A stretch of 64,000 bases of DNA from Burkholderiaceae bacterium (GTDB lineage Bacteria; Pseudomonadota; Gammaproteobacteria; Burkholderiales; Burkholderiaceae_C). Position numbers and translations under genes: made by a program. Where the stretch lies: positions 62,001 to 126,000 of the forward strand of contig JAIEMS010000019.1 in assembly GCA_019751915.1 (NCBI GenBank), given 5' to 3'. Positions 1-11,200 of the stretch are shown here, piece by piece. How positions within the stretch are numbered: the stretch's first letter is position 1; each line of letters begins with the position of its first letter. Below the pieces are notes generated by a model. The model searched no databases and was not told where the DNA came from. It saw only the letters and a list, made by a program, of their open reading frames with translations.

Positions 1-5
1 ACCCC

Positions 6-1226
6 GTGAGTGCAGCAGTTCGTATCACCGGCTATGGCATGGTCACCCCGCTAGGGAACGACTTTGCCAGTTTCGATGCCCATCTCTTTGGTGGTCAGTC
101 GGCAGTGCGAGCGCACGATTTGAATCTGCCGGGCCTCGATTCGATGCTGATTCCGGTGGCGCAATGCACCTTTCATGAAAGCGCTCTGCGCGCGCCCTCG
201 CGCCTGCCGATGGACCGTGGTACTGCAATGGCACTGTTTGCCGCACAAGCTGCAGCCCAAAATGCTGCACTGGTGGCGCAACCGGAGCGGCTGGGCATTT
301 TTTGGGGCAGTGGCATGGGCGGTGCCAGCAGTTTTGAGGCCACCTGCAAAGCACTCTACGGTGAACAACGCCGTATGCGCCCGACCACCGTGCCCACCAC
401 CATGCCCAACGCCGCAGCCGCTGAATTGGCCCTGCATTTTCAGGCGCGCGGCGCGGCACTGACTTACGCTTGTGCCTGTGCATCTTCGGCAGTTGCGATT
501 GGCGAGGCCCTGCGTGCGCTGCGTGCTGGCTGGATTGATGTCGCCATTGCAGGTGGACACGAAGCGATGCTGGTGCCAGGGGTGATGGCCAGTTGGCACG
601 CCATGCGGGTACTGGCAGCGCTGCCAGGCGAGGCTGATGCACCGGCTGCTTGCCGCCCGTTTTCGGCCCATCGCACAGGTTTTGCGCTGGGCGAAGGTGC
701 GGCTGCGCTGGTGCTGGAATCGCAGGCCCATGCACACGCCCGGGGCGTAGAGGCTCCACTGTTCTTGGCTGGCTACGCTACTAACTGCGACGGCATGCAC
801 ATCACCACCCCAGACTCTGCCGGTCAAGCACGGGCCATGCGCACGGCGCTGGACGATGCTGAACTCAACCCAGCCGACATTGGCTACATCAATGCCCACG
901 GCACCGCCACTTTGGCCGGTGATGCCGCCGAGGCCCACTCCATCGCCAGCGTGTTTGGTAACGCAACGCCCGTAGGATCGACCAAGGCCATTCACGGGCA
1001 CTTGCTGGGCGCTGGCGGCGCGGTGGAGTTAGTGGCTGCGCTGCGCGCACTGGAGCTTCAGCGCTTGCCACCCACAGCCCATGTGCAGCTGCTTGATCCA
1101 GCGCTGCCGAGCATCGACTTGCTCTGCGGCACCAGCCGCGATGCCCCACAGCTGCGTTATGCCCTGTCAAACTCGTTTGCATTTGGCGGCACCAATGCGG
1201 TTCTCATTGCGGGACGGGAAAACTAA
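6..1226 (+). CDS. Beta-ketoacyl-ACP synthase, KAS I/II family
   Basis: A 406-residue thiolase-fold condensing enzyme that would join an acyl group to malonyl-ACP with loss of CO2. The catalytic triad is visible: Cys158 in ACASSA, a first His in NAHGTATLAGD, and a second His in KAIHGHLLGAGG. The C-terminal NSFAFGGTN glycine-rich loop is also present. Start is GTG at 6, five bases into the window, so the upstream context is missing. The housekeeping fabF usually sits with acpP and fabD; neither follows here, so this may belong to a secondary lipid or aryl-polyene-type operon lying to the left. That context is inference; the enzyme class is secure. Confidence 0.9.
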   Translation: MSAAVRITGYGMVTPLGNDFASFDAHLFGGQSAVRAHDLNLPGLDSMLIPVAQCTFHESALRAPSRLPMDRGTAMALFAAQAAAQNAALVAQPERLGIFWGSGMGGASSFEATCKALYGEQRRMRPTTVPTTMPNAAAAELALHFQARGAALTYACACASSAVAIGEALRALRAGWIDVAIAGGHEAMLVPGVMASWHAMRVLAALPGEADAPAACRPFSAHRTGFALGEGAAALVLESQAHAHARGVEAPLFLAGYATNCDGMHITTPDSAGQARAMRTALDDAELNPADIGYINAHGTATLAGDAAEAHSIASVFGNATPVGSTKAIHGHLLGAGGAVELVAALRALELQRLPPTAHVQLLDPALPSIDLLCGTSRDAPQLRYALSNSFAFGGTNAVLIAGREN

Positions 1227-1228
1227 AC

Positions 1229-1275
1229 GCTTTTATTTTAATAGCACAAAACGCTGTCTGAATGAGGGCTATCGC
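1229..1275 (+). repeat. Degenerate copy of dispersed intergenic repeat
   Basis: Just after the ketoacyl synthase stop there is AATAGC followed by a spacer and GGGCTA. This resembles a worn copy of the dispersed repeat that is better preserved at 40255-40306. Assignment is by eye and weak. Confidence 0.3.
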
Positions 1276-1302
1276 CTGATTTGACACCAAATCGGCTCGA
1301 AA

Positions 1303-1863
1303 TTACTTCCAGCGCACCGGCTCCACATGCACACTGCCTAAATTGCTGCTCAGGGTGATGGCCCCCTCTTGCACCGTAGCTTGCAGCTGCATACTGCGCT
1401 CGGCCAGCTGGGCCAACTCTTGCGAGGCTTCTGACGGAATACGCCAAACCTGCAATCGCTCCAGCCGCGACAATTTGGTTTCGATGCCCTTCCACCACAC
1501 CTCGGCGGCATGGTGAAAGGCATAGACCACCACCGCATCGGCTTTGCTACAGGCCTTGGTCAAGGGTTTGTCTTCGGGTTGGCCTACTTCAATCCACAGG
1601 CGCTTGCGACCCGTAAAGTCCGTCAGCGAGGCATCTGGATCATCAGGATCAGACAAACCTGCACCAAAGGCCAGCGTCCCGTCGCCGTTGCAAATGTCTT
1701 GCAGGCAATGGGCATGGAGTGCCAACGCAACCAAGCGCACCATCATGCGCTCGTCGGTCTCGCTGGGGTGGCGTGCCAAAGTGAGCGCATGGTCGGCGTA
1801 GTAGCTGTGGTCGATATCAGCGATTTGCAGGCTCGCCTTGAAGATGGTGGATTTGATAGCCAT
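1303..1863 (-). CDS. yaeQ: YaeQ family protein
   Basis: 186 residues, the usual size of YaeQ, a small cytoplasmic protein with a PD-(D/E)XK-like fold whose biochemical role is unsettled. Recognisable features are the N-terminal MAIKSTIFKASLQIADID, the conserved LARHPSETDERMMVRLVALAL segment read in two parts, LWIEVGQP, and a C-terminal region with SMQLQATVQEGAITLSS. It lies six bases after purB on the same strand and may be cotranscribed. Early literature linked YaeQ to transcription antitermination, but I would not infer a function from that. Confidence 0.9.
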   Translation of the reverse strand: MAIKSTIFKASLQIADIDHSYYADHALTLARHPSETDERMMVRLVALALHAHCLQDICNGDGTLAFGAGLSDPDDPDASLTDFTGRKRLWIEVGQPEDKPLTKACSKADAVVVYAFHHAAEVWWKGIETKLSRLERLQVWRIPSEASQELAQLAERSMQLQATVQEGAITLSSNLGSVHVEPVRWK

Positions 1864-1869
1864 GAAATA

Positions 1870-3345
<1,476 letters not shown>

Positions 3346-3354
3346 TCAACTGCC

Positions 3355-3969
3355 ATGAAACTGATCGGATCGACCACCAGCCCCTACGTGCGAAAAGTGC
3401 GTGTAGTGATGGCCGAAAAGAAGCTCGACTATGGGTTTGTGCAAGAGAACGTCTGGGCCGAAGGCTCTACCATGGGCAACATCAACCCCTTGGGCAAGGT
3501 GCCTTGCTTGGTCATGGAGGGTGGCGACAAACTGTTTGACTCGCGCGTCATCGTTGAATACCTCGACACCCTGTCGCCGGTTGGCAAACTGATTCCAACC
3601 ACAGGGCGTGGCCGGGCCGAAGTCAAAACCTGGGAAGCGTTGGCCGACGGTATGCTCGACGCGGCCATTTTGGTACGGTTAGAGCGCACCTTTGAGGGCC
3701 GCAAAGACAGCGAACGCTGCCAAGCGTGGATTGACCGCCAAATGGGCAAGGTGCAAGCGAGCCTACAGGCCATGAGCGTCGGATTGGCCGACAAACCTTA
3801 TTGCAGCGCCATCCACCCCAGCCTGTCGGACATTGCCGTCGGCTGCGCATTGGGCTGGCTGGAGTTTCGCTTTCCTGAGATCACTTGGCGCACCGACTAC
3901 CCCAATCTGGGCCGCCTGCTCGATAAGCTGATGCTGCGCCCGAGTTTTGCCGATACCAAGCCGGCCTAA
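3355..3969 (+). CDS. Glutathione S-transferase family protein
   Basis: 204 residues with a thioredoxin-like N-terminal domain (about 1-80) and an alpha-helical C-terminal domain. The N-terminus MKLIGSTTSPYVRKVRVV carries the Ser that commonly activates glutathione in bacterial classes. GKVPCLV contains the cis-Pro and FDSRVIVEYLD is the glutathione gamma-glutamyl binding segment. Start is ATG at 3355; an upstream in-frame ATG adds only seven residues. Such YibF-like proteins are common in Burkholderiales next to purB. Substrate unknown. Confidence 0.88.
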   Translation: MKLIGSTTSPYVRKVRVVMAEKKLDYGFVQENVWAEGSTMGNINPLGKVPCLVMEGGDKLFDSRVIVEYLDTLSPVGKLIPTTGRGRAEVKTWEALADGMLDAAILVRLERTFEGRKDSERCQAWIDRQMGKVQASLQAMSVGLADKPYCSAIHPSLSDIAVGCALGWLEFRFPEITWRTDYPNLGRLLDKLMLRPSFADTKPA

Positions 3970-4012
3970 AACGCCAACCCCCTGCGGGTGTGTGCACCGA
4001 GTGCATCTTGGC

Positions 4013-5218
4013 TCAAACCATTGCCAACAGACGCTCTAGCGGCACTTGTACGCGCATATTACGCGGTGCAACTACGCTGACAATTTTCCATTGCGCCAGT
4101 GCGGTGTCGCGCCGAATCATCTCGCCCGTTGGCATGCCTTCGCGGTTAATCAGCACGGCAACGCGCGGTGTGGTCGCCGTACCACCACGGCGCAGCACCA
4201 AACCGGTTTCTTGGCTGGCCAAGCGCACATAGGTTCCGGGTGGATAAACCCCCAGCGTTTTGACAATAGCGGCCCCGGCCTCATCGACCTTGTGTTCCTC
4301 GTCGTGGTAACACGATTGCATAGCCGCCGTGACTGGCATAGGGGTGCGCGATGCACGCGGGGCCAACCGCGCGGCAAAAATGTCAGCACGCTGAATCAGC
4401 CGAGCAATCTGTTGCACATCGGTCTTGTTTTTGAGCGAACCGGGAGCACGGTCGTGGTGCGAGCGCACGGCCTCAAGCCAGACCTCGTCGTCGATACCCA
4501 AGTTGCGCAGCAAGGCTTCAGAGCGGTCGGCGTGGTTTTCAATATCGGCAATCTGCGCTGTGGTCAGGGGGGTCGTTTGCAATGCCAATTGGTCTTGCAA
4601 CTCGGTCATGGCGCAGTTCATGCTCAAAGCAGCGCAGCCCAGCGGGCGCACCTTGTCTTCGGGCCAATTGAGCGTCGTGCGCGCTACCACGATACAAACG
4701 CAGGCCACCAACATACTGTGGGTGGCACTGTACATCTGCGCTTCGCGGCCCGACATCTGAATCAGTCCAAGCAACGTCGCATCCGGATAATTCTGGCACT
4801 CCTTCGACAAATCTTCGTACAACCCCGACAAGCGCTCAAAAAAATCACCAGCCCGAGGCGAGCGCAGCAACTGTGTGGTCAGCATCTGCAAGTTGGGCCA
4901 GTTGGCCGGGCCTTTTTTCGGGGCCTCGCGCTCTTCCTCAGGCACACCGTCGCCAATGCGGGTGGCAGCGATTTCACCCATGGGTCTGTCCGACAGCAAC
5001 ATGCGCTGCAGATGCTTCAGATAATTGCGGTGGCTATCGCCCGACTCTACCGTGTCCAAACACAACTCGACCCCGCGCTTGACCAGAACCTCTAGTTCAG
5101 CACGGTCGCGTATGACGTAGCCTTTATTGGCCAGTAACAAGCCAGTTACGCCGCGCAACGCAAAAGGCATGGGCTGACCGAGCGGGATGGTGTCGATGTC
5201 AATGGTAAGGAGGGTCAT
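4013..5218 (-). CDS. Degenerate HD-GYP domain protein
   Basis: 401 residues. The central part follows the HD-GYP plan: a histidine in YSATHSMLVACV, a helix where active enzymes have HD(I/V)G, and HHDRAPG where they have HHE..DGSGYP. The metal-binding HD pair is replaced: the segment reads CAALSMNCAMTE. The GYP motif is also lost. An N-terminal domain (about 1-130) and a C-terminal beta-rich part with LGVYPPGTYVRL resemble HD-GYP proteins. I infer an inactive relative, possibly a c-di-GMP sensor or scaffold. I chose ATG at 5218 (MTLLTIDIDTIPLG); longer in-frame starts exist at 5260 and 5314. Confidence 0.75.
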   Translation of the reverse strand: MTLLTIDIDTIPLGQPMPFALRGVTGLLLANKGYVIRDRAELEVLVKRGVELCLDTVESGDSHRNYLKHLQRMLLSDRPMGEIAATRIGDGVPEEEREAPKKGPANWPNLQMLTTQLLRSPRAGDFFERLSGLYEDLSKECQNYPDATLLGLIQMSGREAQMYSATHSMLVACVCIVVARTTLNWPEDKVRPLGCAALSMNCAMTELQDQLALQTTPLTTAQIADIENHADRSEALLRNLGIDDEVWLEAVRSHHDRAPGSLKNKTDVQQIARLIQRADIFAARLAPRASRTPMPVTAAMQSCYHDEEHKVDEAGAAIVKTLGVYPPGTYVRLASQETGLVLRRGGTATTPRVAVLINREGMPTGEMIRRDTALAQWKIVSVVAPRNMRVQVPLERLLAMV

Positions 5219-5324
5219 AGCAGCGGTGATTATGGCGGTGGTGATGCCCAATGCAAACATCGCAACTGGCCCCTTGGCCTGATCGTTTTGACTGCGACGC
5301 AAAGCAACCCACACTTATAGAATG

Positions 5325-5377
5325 ATAATGCTATTAAAAATATAGCTACCAATGCAAGCTAGACAAGCACTGGTAGC
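5325..5377 (+). repeat. Dispersed intergenic repeat copy
   Basis: Intergenic sequence between the HD-GYP-like gene and glnE contains ATGCTATTAAAAATATAGCT followed by ACCAATGCAAGCTAGACAAGC and TAGCC. It matches the repeat seen at 40255-40306 (opposite orientation) in order and spacing of the GCTAT, ATAGCT, AAGC and TAG..CC blocks. Confidence 0.55.
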
Positions 5378-5410
5378 CAATTTATTTCAAATTTAGCAAA
5401 TCCAAGGCCC

Positions 5411-8167
5411 TCAATGGGTACCAAATACTGCCGCCCACAGCGCCTGCACACTTGCACGCTCGGCCTGCAATATTGGCAGCGCGACTTGGGTTGGTACCTC
5501 GTCCAGACGGGCACGGTGTTGGATGCGGCGCAGTTCGCGGTAGGCGGTCGCTGCGGCTTGACCGATGCCCGGCGGCAGCAGCCCTGCACTTTCGGCACGC
5601 TGGAGCAAAGCGATGTTGCCTACGTTGTCCATCAGCTCGGGATGCGTGCACGATTGCGACAGCACCAAATACTGCATGGCAAACTCGGCATCGACCATAC
5701 CGCCTGGGCTGTACTTGATGTCAAACTGCCCCTCGTGCGCTGGGTGGGCACCCAGCACACGGGCGCGCATGGCGGTGATTTCACCTCTCAGGGCCTGCGG
5801 ATCGCGCGGGGCACTGATGACGGCCTCGCGCACCGCATCAAAGCGTGCGCGCAACGACGCACTGCCCAGCACAAAGCGTGCGCGCGTCATGGCTTGGTGC
5901 TCCCACGTCCACGCGGTATTGCTGCCGCGCTGCTGCTGGTAATTGGCATAGGCCTCAAAGCGTGTGACCAGCATGCCCGAGTTACCGTTGGGGCGCAGTG
6001 CAGTGTCAATCTCAAACAAATCGCCTTCGCTCGTCTTGACTGTCAGCCAGTTGATTAACTTGCGCACAAACGCGGCATAGACCTCAGCGGCGCGCTCATC
6101 GTCGTCGTCAAAAACAAAAACAATGTCTAAATCACTGCCGTAACCCAATTCTTTGCCACCGAGTTTGCCGTAACCAATGATGCCAAACTGGGGCACCTCG
6201 CGGTGGCGGTTTTTCAGACGATCCCAGCACCACTGCGCGGTCACGCGCAACACACTGTCGGCCAAAGCACTCAAGTCGTCAGCGACCTGCTCGACGCTCA
6301 GGCGACCACCCACATCGCGCGCCAAAATTCGGAAAGTTTCAGCGTGGTGGGCACGGCGCAGCAAATTGAGCAGTGCCTCATCGTCATCCTCATTGGTCGA
6401 GCGCAGCGACACCAGCCGTCGGCCCAAGTCGCGCTCAAAATCGGCAGCAACAAAGCGCTCCGACATCAAGGTATTGCCCGCCAGCTCGTCAATCACGCCG
6501 GGGTGCTGCAGCAAATAGCGCGCAGGCCAGCGCGCCGCGCCCAACAGGTGCAGCAGTTGCTCGTGCACGGCGGGGCGCTCGAGCAGCAGTGCCAAATAGC
6601 TTTCGCGGCGCAGCAACGATTCCAGCCAATTGACCAGCCGTACCGCAGCCTCGGCGCTGATCCGGCCCTCGCCCAACCATAGTCCGGTGCGCTGAATAAG
6701 ACGGAACAAGCGGGTGCGCGTTTCCTCGCGCAGGGCAATCACCTTGGCATGGGTGCGCCACTCCACCACACGCTCACGCAGCGCTGGGGGCAACTGTTCG
6801 AGCACCCCCTCCAGTTCAGGCGCTAGGCTGGCACCGCTGGCCTGCGGGCCACCGCAACCATTGCCATTGCACGGCTTTTTGTCATCCCCGCCGAGCAAAG
6901 TGTCAAACTCTTGGGCCACCAGTTCACGGTGGGCATCGAGTTCGTGCAAAAAGGCGCTGGTGTCGACAAAACCCATCGTCTGACCAATCCACGCCAAATC
7001 GTCGTCACGGGTGGGCAAAACGTGGGTCTGCTGGTCGTCAAGGTACTGGATACGGTGCTCGACCCGGCGCAAAAACAAATAGGCCCGTGCCATCGCATCG
7101 GCAGTGGCTTGTGGCATCAGCCCCGCTTGTGCCAAACGCTGCAAGGCTTCGAGGGTGGGCCGACGGCGCAATTCTGGAAACTGACCACCGCGCACCACTT
7201 GCAACAGTTGCACGGTAAATTCGATCTCGCGAATCCCCCCGCGCGAGAGCTTGACATCGTTGGCCCGCTCGGGGTGGCCTGCGCTGCGCCGGGCGGCGTG
7301 TTCGCGGATTTGGCGGTGCAAACTGCGCAGCGCATCAAACACGCTGTAATCTAGGTAGCGCCGAAACACAAACGGCAACACCACACCGCGCAGCGCCTGC
7401 ACCTGCGGTGTGCCAATGCAATCGAGTGGGGCCACGACCCGGCTCTTGAGCCACGCAAAGCGCTCCCACTCGCGCCCCTGAATCTGCAAATACTCCTCCA
7501 GCGCCGCCAGTGAGACCGCCGGTGGGCCAGAATTACCGTGCGGACGCAGTGCCAAATCGACACGAAACACCATGCCATGCTCGGTGGTGTCACCGACCAA
7601 GCCATAAATGATTTTGACGGCACGGCCAAAATATTCGTGGTTTGAAATGCGACCACGACCATCCGGGGTGCCAGCGGTATCGCCATCGTGCTCATAGACG
7701 TAGATCAGGTCGATGTCGCTGGAAACATTCAGCTCACGCGCCCCGAGTTTGCCCATGCCCACAATCCACATTTGCACCGGCTGACCCGCAGGGCCGCAGG
7801 GCGCACCGTGGCGCTCGTCCAAATCGCGCCGGGCCTGCTGGTAAGCGCGGTCCAGCGCCAACTCAGCCAACTCGGTGACGGCCCGCGTCACATCCGATAG
7901 CGGCGCTTGCGCTTCACAATCGAGGCGCATCAGGCGCTCCATCACCAACTGGCGCAGCGTTCGCAAGGCGGTGGCCGTATCGCAGCCGCTGGCATACAGC
8001 GCCGCCAAAGCTTGCTCCATCGTGGCCCGTACCGGCGGGCCGGGGGGCAGCAGTGCCAATTGCGCGCCGTAGCGCCGGTGCAGGCGCTGAAAAAATCGGG
8101 AATGGGCGGCAGGACTTTCAGCACTGTCGGCACGAAGTTCGGTAGAAATTGCAGGGGTTGTGGACAT
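5411..8167 (-). CDS. glnE: Bifunctional glutamine synthetase adenylyltransferase/deadenylase
   Basis: 918 residues. It attaches and removes AMP on a tyrosine of glutamine synthetase in response to PII and glutamine. Two nucleotidyltransferase domains are visible. The N-terminal deadenylase has GMGKLGARELNVSSDIDLIY (about residues 136-155). The C-terminal adenylylase has GYGKLGGKELGYGSDLDIVF, with the metal-binding D-x-D in both. Intervening helical segments and the conserved SRGGIREIEF motif are present. The start ATG at 8167 fits, although E. coli GlnE is slightly longer. It is divergent from the AsmA/YhdP gene. Confidence 0.97.
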   Translation of the reverse strand: MSTTPAISTELRADSAESPAAHSRFFQRLHRRYGAQLALLPPGPPVRATMEQALAALYASGCDTATALRTLRQLVMERLMRLDCEAQAPLSDVTRAVTELAELALDRAYQQARRDLDERHGAPCGPAGQPVQMWIVGMGKLGARELNVSSDIDLIYVYEHDGDTAGTPDGRGRISNHEYFGRAVKIIYGLVGDTTEHGMVFRVDLALRPHGNSGPPAVSLAALEEYLQIQGREWERFAWLKSRVVAPLDCIGTPQVQALRGVVLPFVFRRYLDYSVFDALRSLHRQIREHAARRSAGHPERANDVKLSRGGIREIEFTVQLLQVVRGGQFPELRRRPTLEALQRLAQAGLMPQATADAMARAYLFLRRVEHRIQYLDDQQTHVLPTRDDDLAWIGQTMGFVDTSAFLHELDAHRELVAQEFDTLLGGDDKKPCNGNGCGGPQASGASLAPELEGVLEQLPPALRERVVEWRTHAKVIALREETRTRLFRLIQRTGLWLGEGRISAEAAVRLVNWLESLLRRESYLALLLERPAVHEQLLHLLGAARWPARYLLQHPGVIDELAGNTLMSERFVAADFERDLGRRLVSLRSTNEDDDEALLNLLRRAHHAETFRILARDVGGRLSVEQVADDLSALADSVLRVTAQWCWDRLKNRHREVPQFGIIGYGKLGGKELGYGSDLDIVFVFDDDDERAAEVYAAFVRKLINWLTVKTSEGDLFEIDTALRPNGNSGMLVTRFEAYANYQQQRGSNTAWTWEHQAMTRARFVLGSASLRARFDAVREAVISAPRDPQALRGEITAMRARVLGAHPAHEGQFDIKYSPGGMVDAEFAMQYLVLSQSCTHPELMDNVGNIALLQRAESAGLLPPGIGQAAATAYRELRRIQHRARLDEVPTQVALPILQAERASVQALWAAVFGTH

Positions 8168-8236
8168 AGGCTTGCTTGACTCCGGGGCCGCATGGGTGGT
8201 GCGGGTGATAATTCTTGGCTTGCTCCTGCGCTACCC

Positions 8237-11200
8237 ATGACCGAACCCTCACCGCAACCGACCCGTCTGCTCAGAGCCATGGCGGTGCTTGCGCGGTGGT
8301 CTTTGGGTGTGATGCTGGCCGCAGGTTTGTTCCTGAGCGCCACTTGGGGCGCGCTTCACGGCTGGATTGTGCCGCGAATTGGCGATTACCGCCTGCAACT
8401 GCAGGAGCAGGCCGAACGCGCTCTGGGGGTGCCGGTGCGCTTGGGCGCAGTTTCAGCTGTCAGCAATGGTCTCATTCCCTCTGTCGAGCTGCGCGAGGTC
8501 GTGCTGCTTGATGCCCAAGGCCGCGAAGCCTTGCGTCTGCCGCGCGTGGTGCTCGCGCTGTCGGCGCGTTCGCTGTGGCGCTTGGGGCTAGAGCAGCTCT
8601 ACATCGAAAGTCCTCACCTTGACATCCGCCGCAGCGCCGATGGCCGCCTCTCGGTAGCCGGGCTGACACTGGCCGACAACCCCAGCGGCGACAGCCCCGG
8701 TGCCGATTGGCTGTTTGCCCAGCCCGAGGTGCTGGTGCGCGGTGGCACTGTGCGCTGGACAGACGAGCAACGCAGTGCGCCTGCATTGGTGCTGGGCCAA
8801 GTCGATGTGCTGCTGCGCAACCGGGCATGGCAGCACCGCTTGCGTATCGACGCGACACCCCCGTCCGAATGGGGCACGCGCTTTAGTTTGATGGGGGCCT
8901 TTCGCCAACCCCTGCTGTCCACGCACAGTGGCCGTTGGCAGCGCTGGAGTGGACAGCTGTTTGCCGATTTTGCCCAGCTTGACCTGTCCCGCCTGCGCGA
9001 CTATGCCGATGTTGGCATTGACCTTGCACAAGGCCAAGGCGCGCTGCGCGCTTGGTTGGATGTAGAACGCGGCCAGTGGGTCGGTGCTGTGGCAGATATC
9101 TTCCTGACCGACGTTCACGCCACCACAGAGGCCGGGTTGCAGCCCTTGGGATTGGCACAGCTACAAGGCCGCCTGAGTGGACGGCGACTCAACCAAGGCT
9201 TTGAGGCAGCAACGCAGGGCTTGCAGTTTGTCACCGACGACGGCTTGCGCTGGCCCGGCGGCGATATGCGCCTGCAATACAGCAACACACCGGGACGCGA
9301 GCGCGGCGAGTTTCAAGCCGATCGGCTCGATTTGGCGGCACTGGCACAGGTAGCACAGCGCTTGCCGTTGGGCCAAACAAGCCACAACGCCTTGCAGCGC
9401 TACGCCCCCCGGGGGCTGGTCGAGTCGCTGCGGGCGCAGTGGCAAGGCCCACCGACCAAGGCCCACCACTACCAAGTGCAAGGCCGTATCAGCGGCTTGG
9501 CGTTGGCCGATACGCCTGCAGCCAGAGCCGCATCTTCGGCAGAAACACAAATGCCGCTGGGTTTGCGCGGTGCCAATATCGATGTGCAGGCCACCCAAGA
9601 CGGCGGCAGTGCCACCGTCGCATTGACCGATGGCGCACTGCTGCTGCCGGGTATTTTTGAAGACCCAGTGCTAGCGCTGACCCGCCTGAATGCACAGGTG
9701 CGTTGGAAGGTCGATGGCGAAAACCTGTCCGTGCAGGTCAACGATGCCCAGTTTGCCAACGCCGATGCCCAAGGCCAAGCACGCGCGCAGTGGCACACCA
9801 GCGACCCTGCCCGCTCGGGCAGTAAATCGCGCTTTCCGGGCGTGCTGGAGCTGAGTGGCAGCCTCAGCCGCGCCGATGGAACCCGGGCCTACCGCTACTT
9901 GCCGTTGGTGATTCCACAGCAGGCGCGCCACTATGTCCGCGATGCAGTACGGACGGGGCGCGTGCCACGGGTGGACTTTCGGGTCAAGGGCGACTTGCAC
10001 GATCTGCCGTTTCAAAATTCTAAGCAAGGCGAATTTAGGATTGCAGCGCAGGTCAAAGATGCCACCTACGCCTATGTACCGCCCCCACTGCAAGCTGCGG
10101 GCGAGTTGCCGTGGCCAGCGCTGGCACAACTCGAGGGCGAACTGATTTTCGAGCGCGCCTCCATGCGTGTGCAGGGTGCGCATGGCATTTTGGCGGGCAC
10201 CCGCAACACCCGTCTGAGCCGGGTGGAAGCGCATATTCCAGACCTATCGAACCCGGTAGTCACTGTGAATGGTGAGGCCCGCGGGCCACTGCCTGAATGG
10301 TTGGCTTTTGTGCGCACCTCGCCACTCGATGCCATGATCGACCACGCGCTGGCACGCGCCAGTGGCAGCGGCAATGCCGATCTGCGCTTGCGCCTGCAAT
10401 TGCCCATTCACCAGCTTGGAAAATCGCAGGTGCAAGGCAGCGTCATGCTGGCAGGCAACGACGTACGTATCACCCCCGACGCTCCGGCGCTGTCGCGGGC
10501 ACGGGGCACGGTGCAATTTAGCGAGACCGGCTTTGCGCTCCAAGGGGTGCAAGCGCGGGCGCTGGGCGGCGATGTCCGCTTAGAAGGTGGCCTGCGCGCT
10601 CTGGCGGCCACAGCGCCAGCCACCGAGTCGGCACTGCAAATGCGCGCTCAGGGCACAGCCTCGGCACAAGGCTTGCAGCAGGCCAGTGAACTGGGATTTT
10701 TAGCACCACTGACACGCCATGCCACAGGCAGTGCACCGTACACCTTGGCGCTCACGCTGCGCCGGGGGGTGCCCGAGGTACAAGTGCAAACTAGCCTGCA
10801 AGGACTGGCGCTGGCGCTGCCCGCGCCGCTGGGTAAAAGTGCCGACAGCGCCATGCCGCTGCGCATTGAAACCCGGCTGACACGCGAGTCTTTGGTTACC
10901 ACAGCACCGGGCGCGCCACCCGCGCCACTGCACGAACAAATCACGATTGAGGGGGGGCGGCTGGGACACGTTCAGTACGTGCGCGACATCGGCAGCGCCC
11001 CACCACAGGTGCTGCGCGGGGCCATCGCCGTGGGTTTGGCCGCTGGGGAATCCATGCCCTTGCCCGCCCACGGGGTCGCCGCCAACCTGCAATTGGGACA
11101 GGTCGATGTAGATGCGTGGGAAAAGCTGCTGTCCGACGGCAATACGGCGGCACCGGCACCGGCCACCCTCGACTACCTTCCCAGCGTGCTGGCCCTGCGC

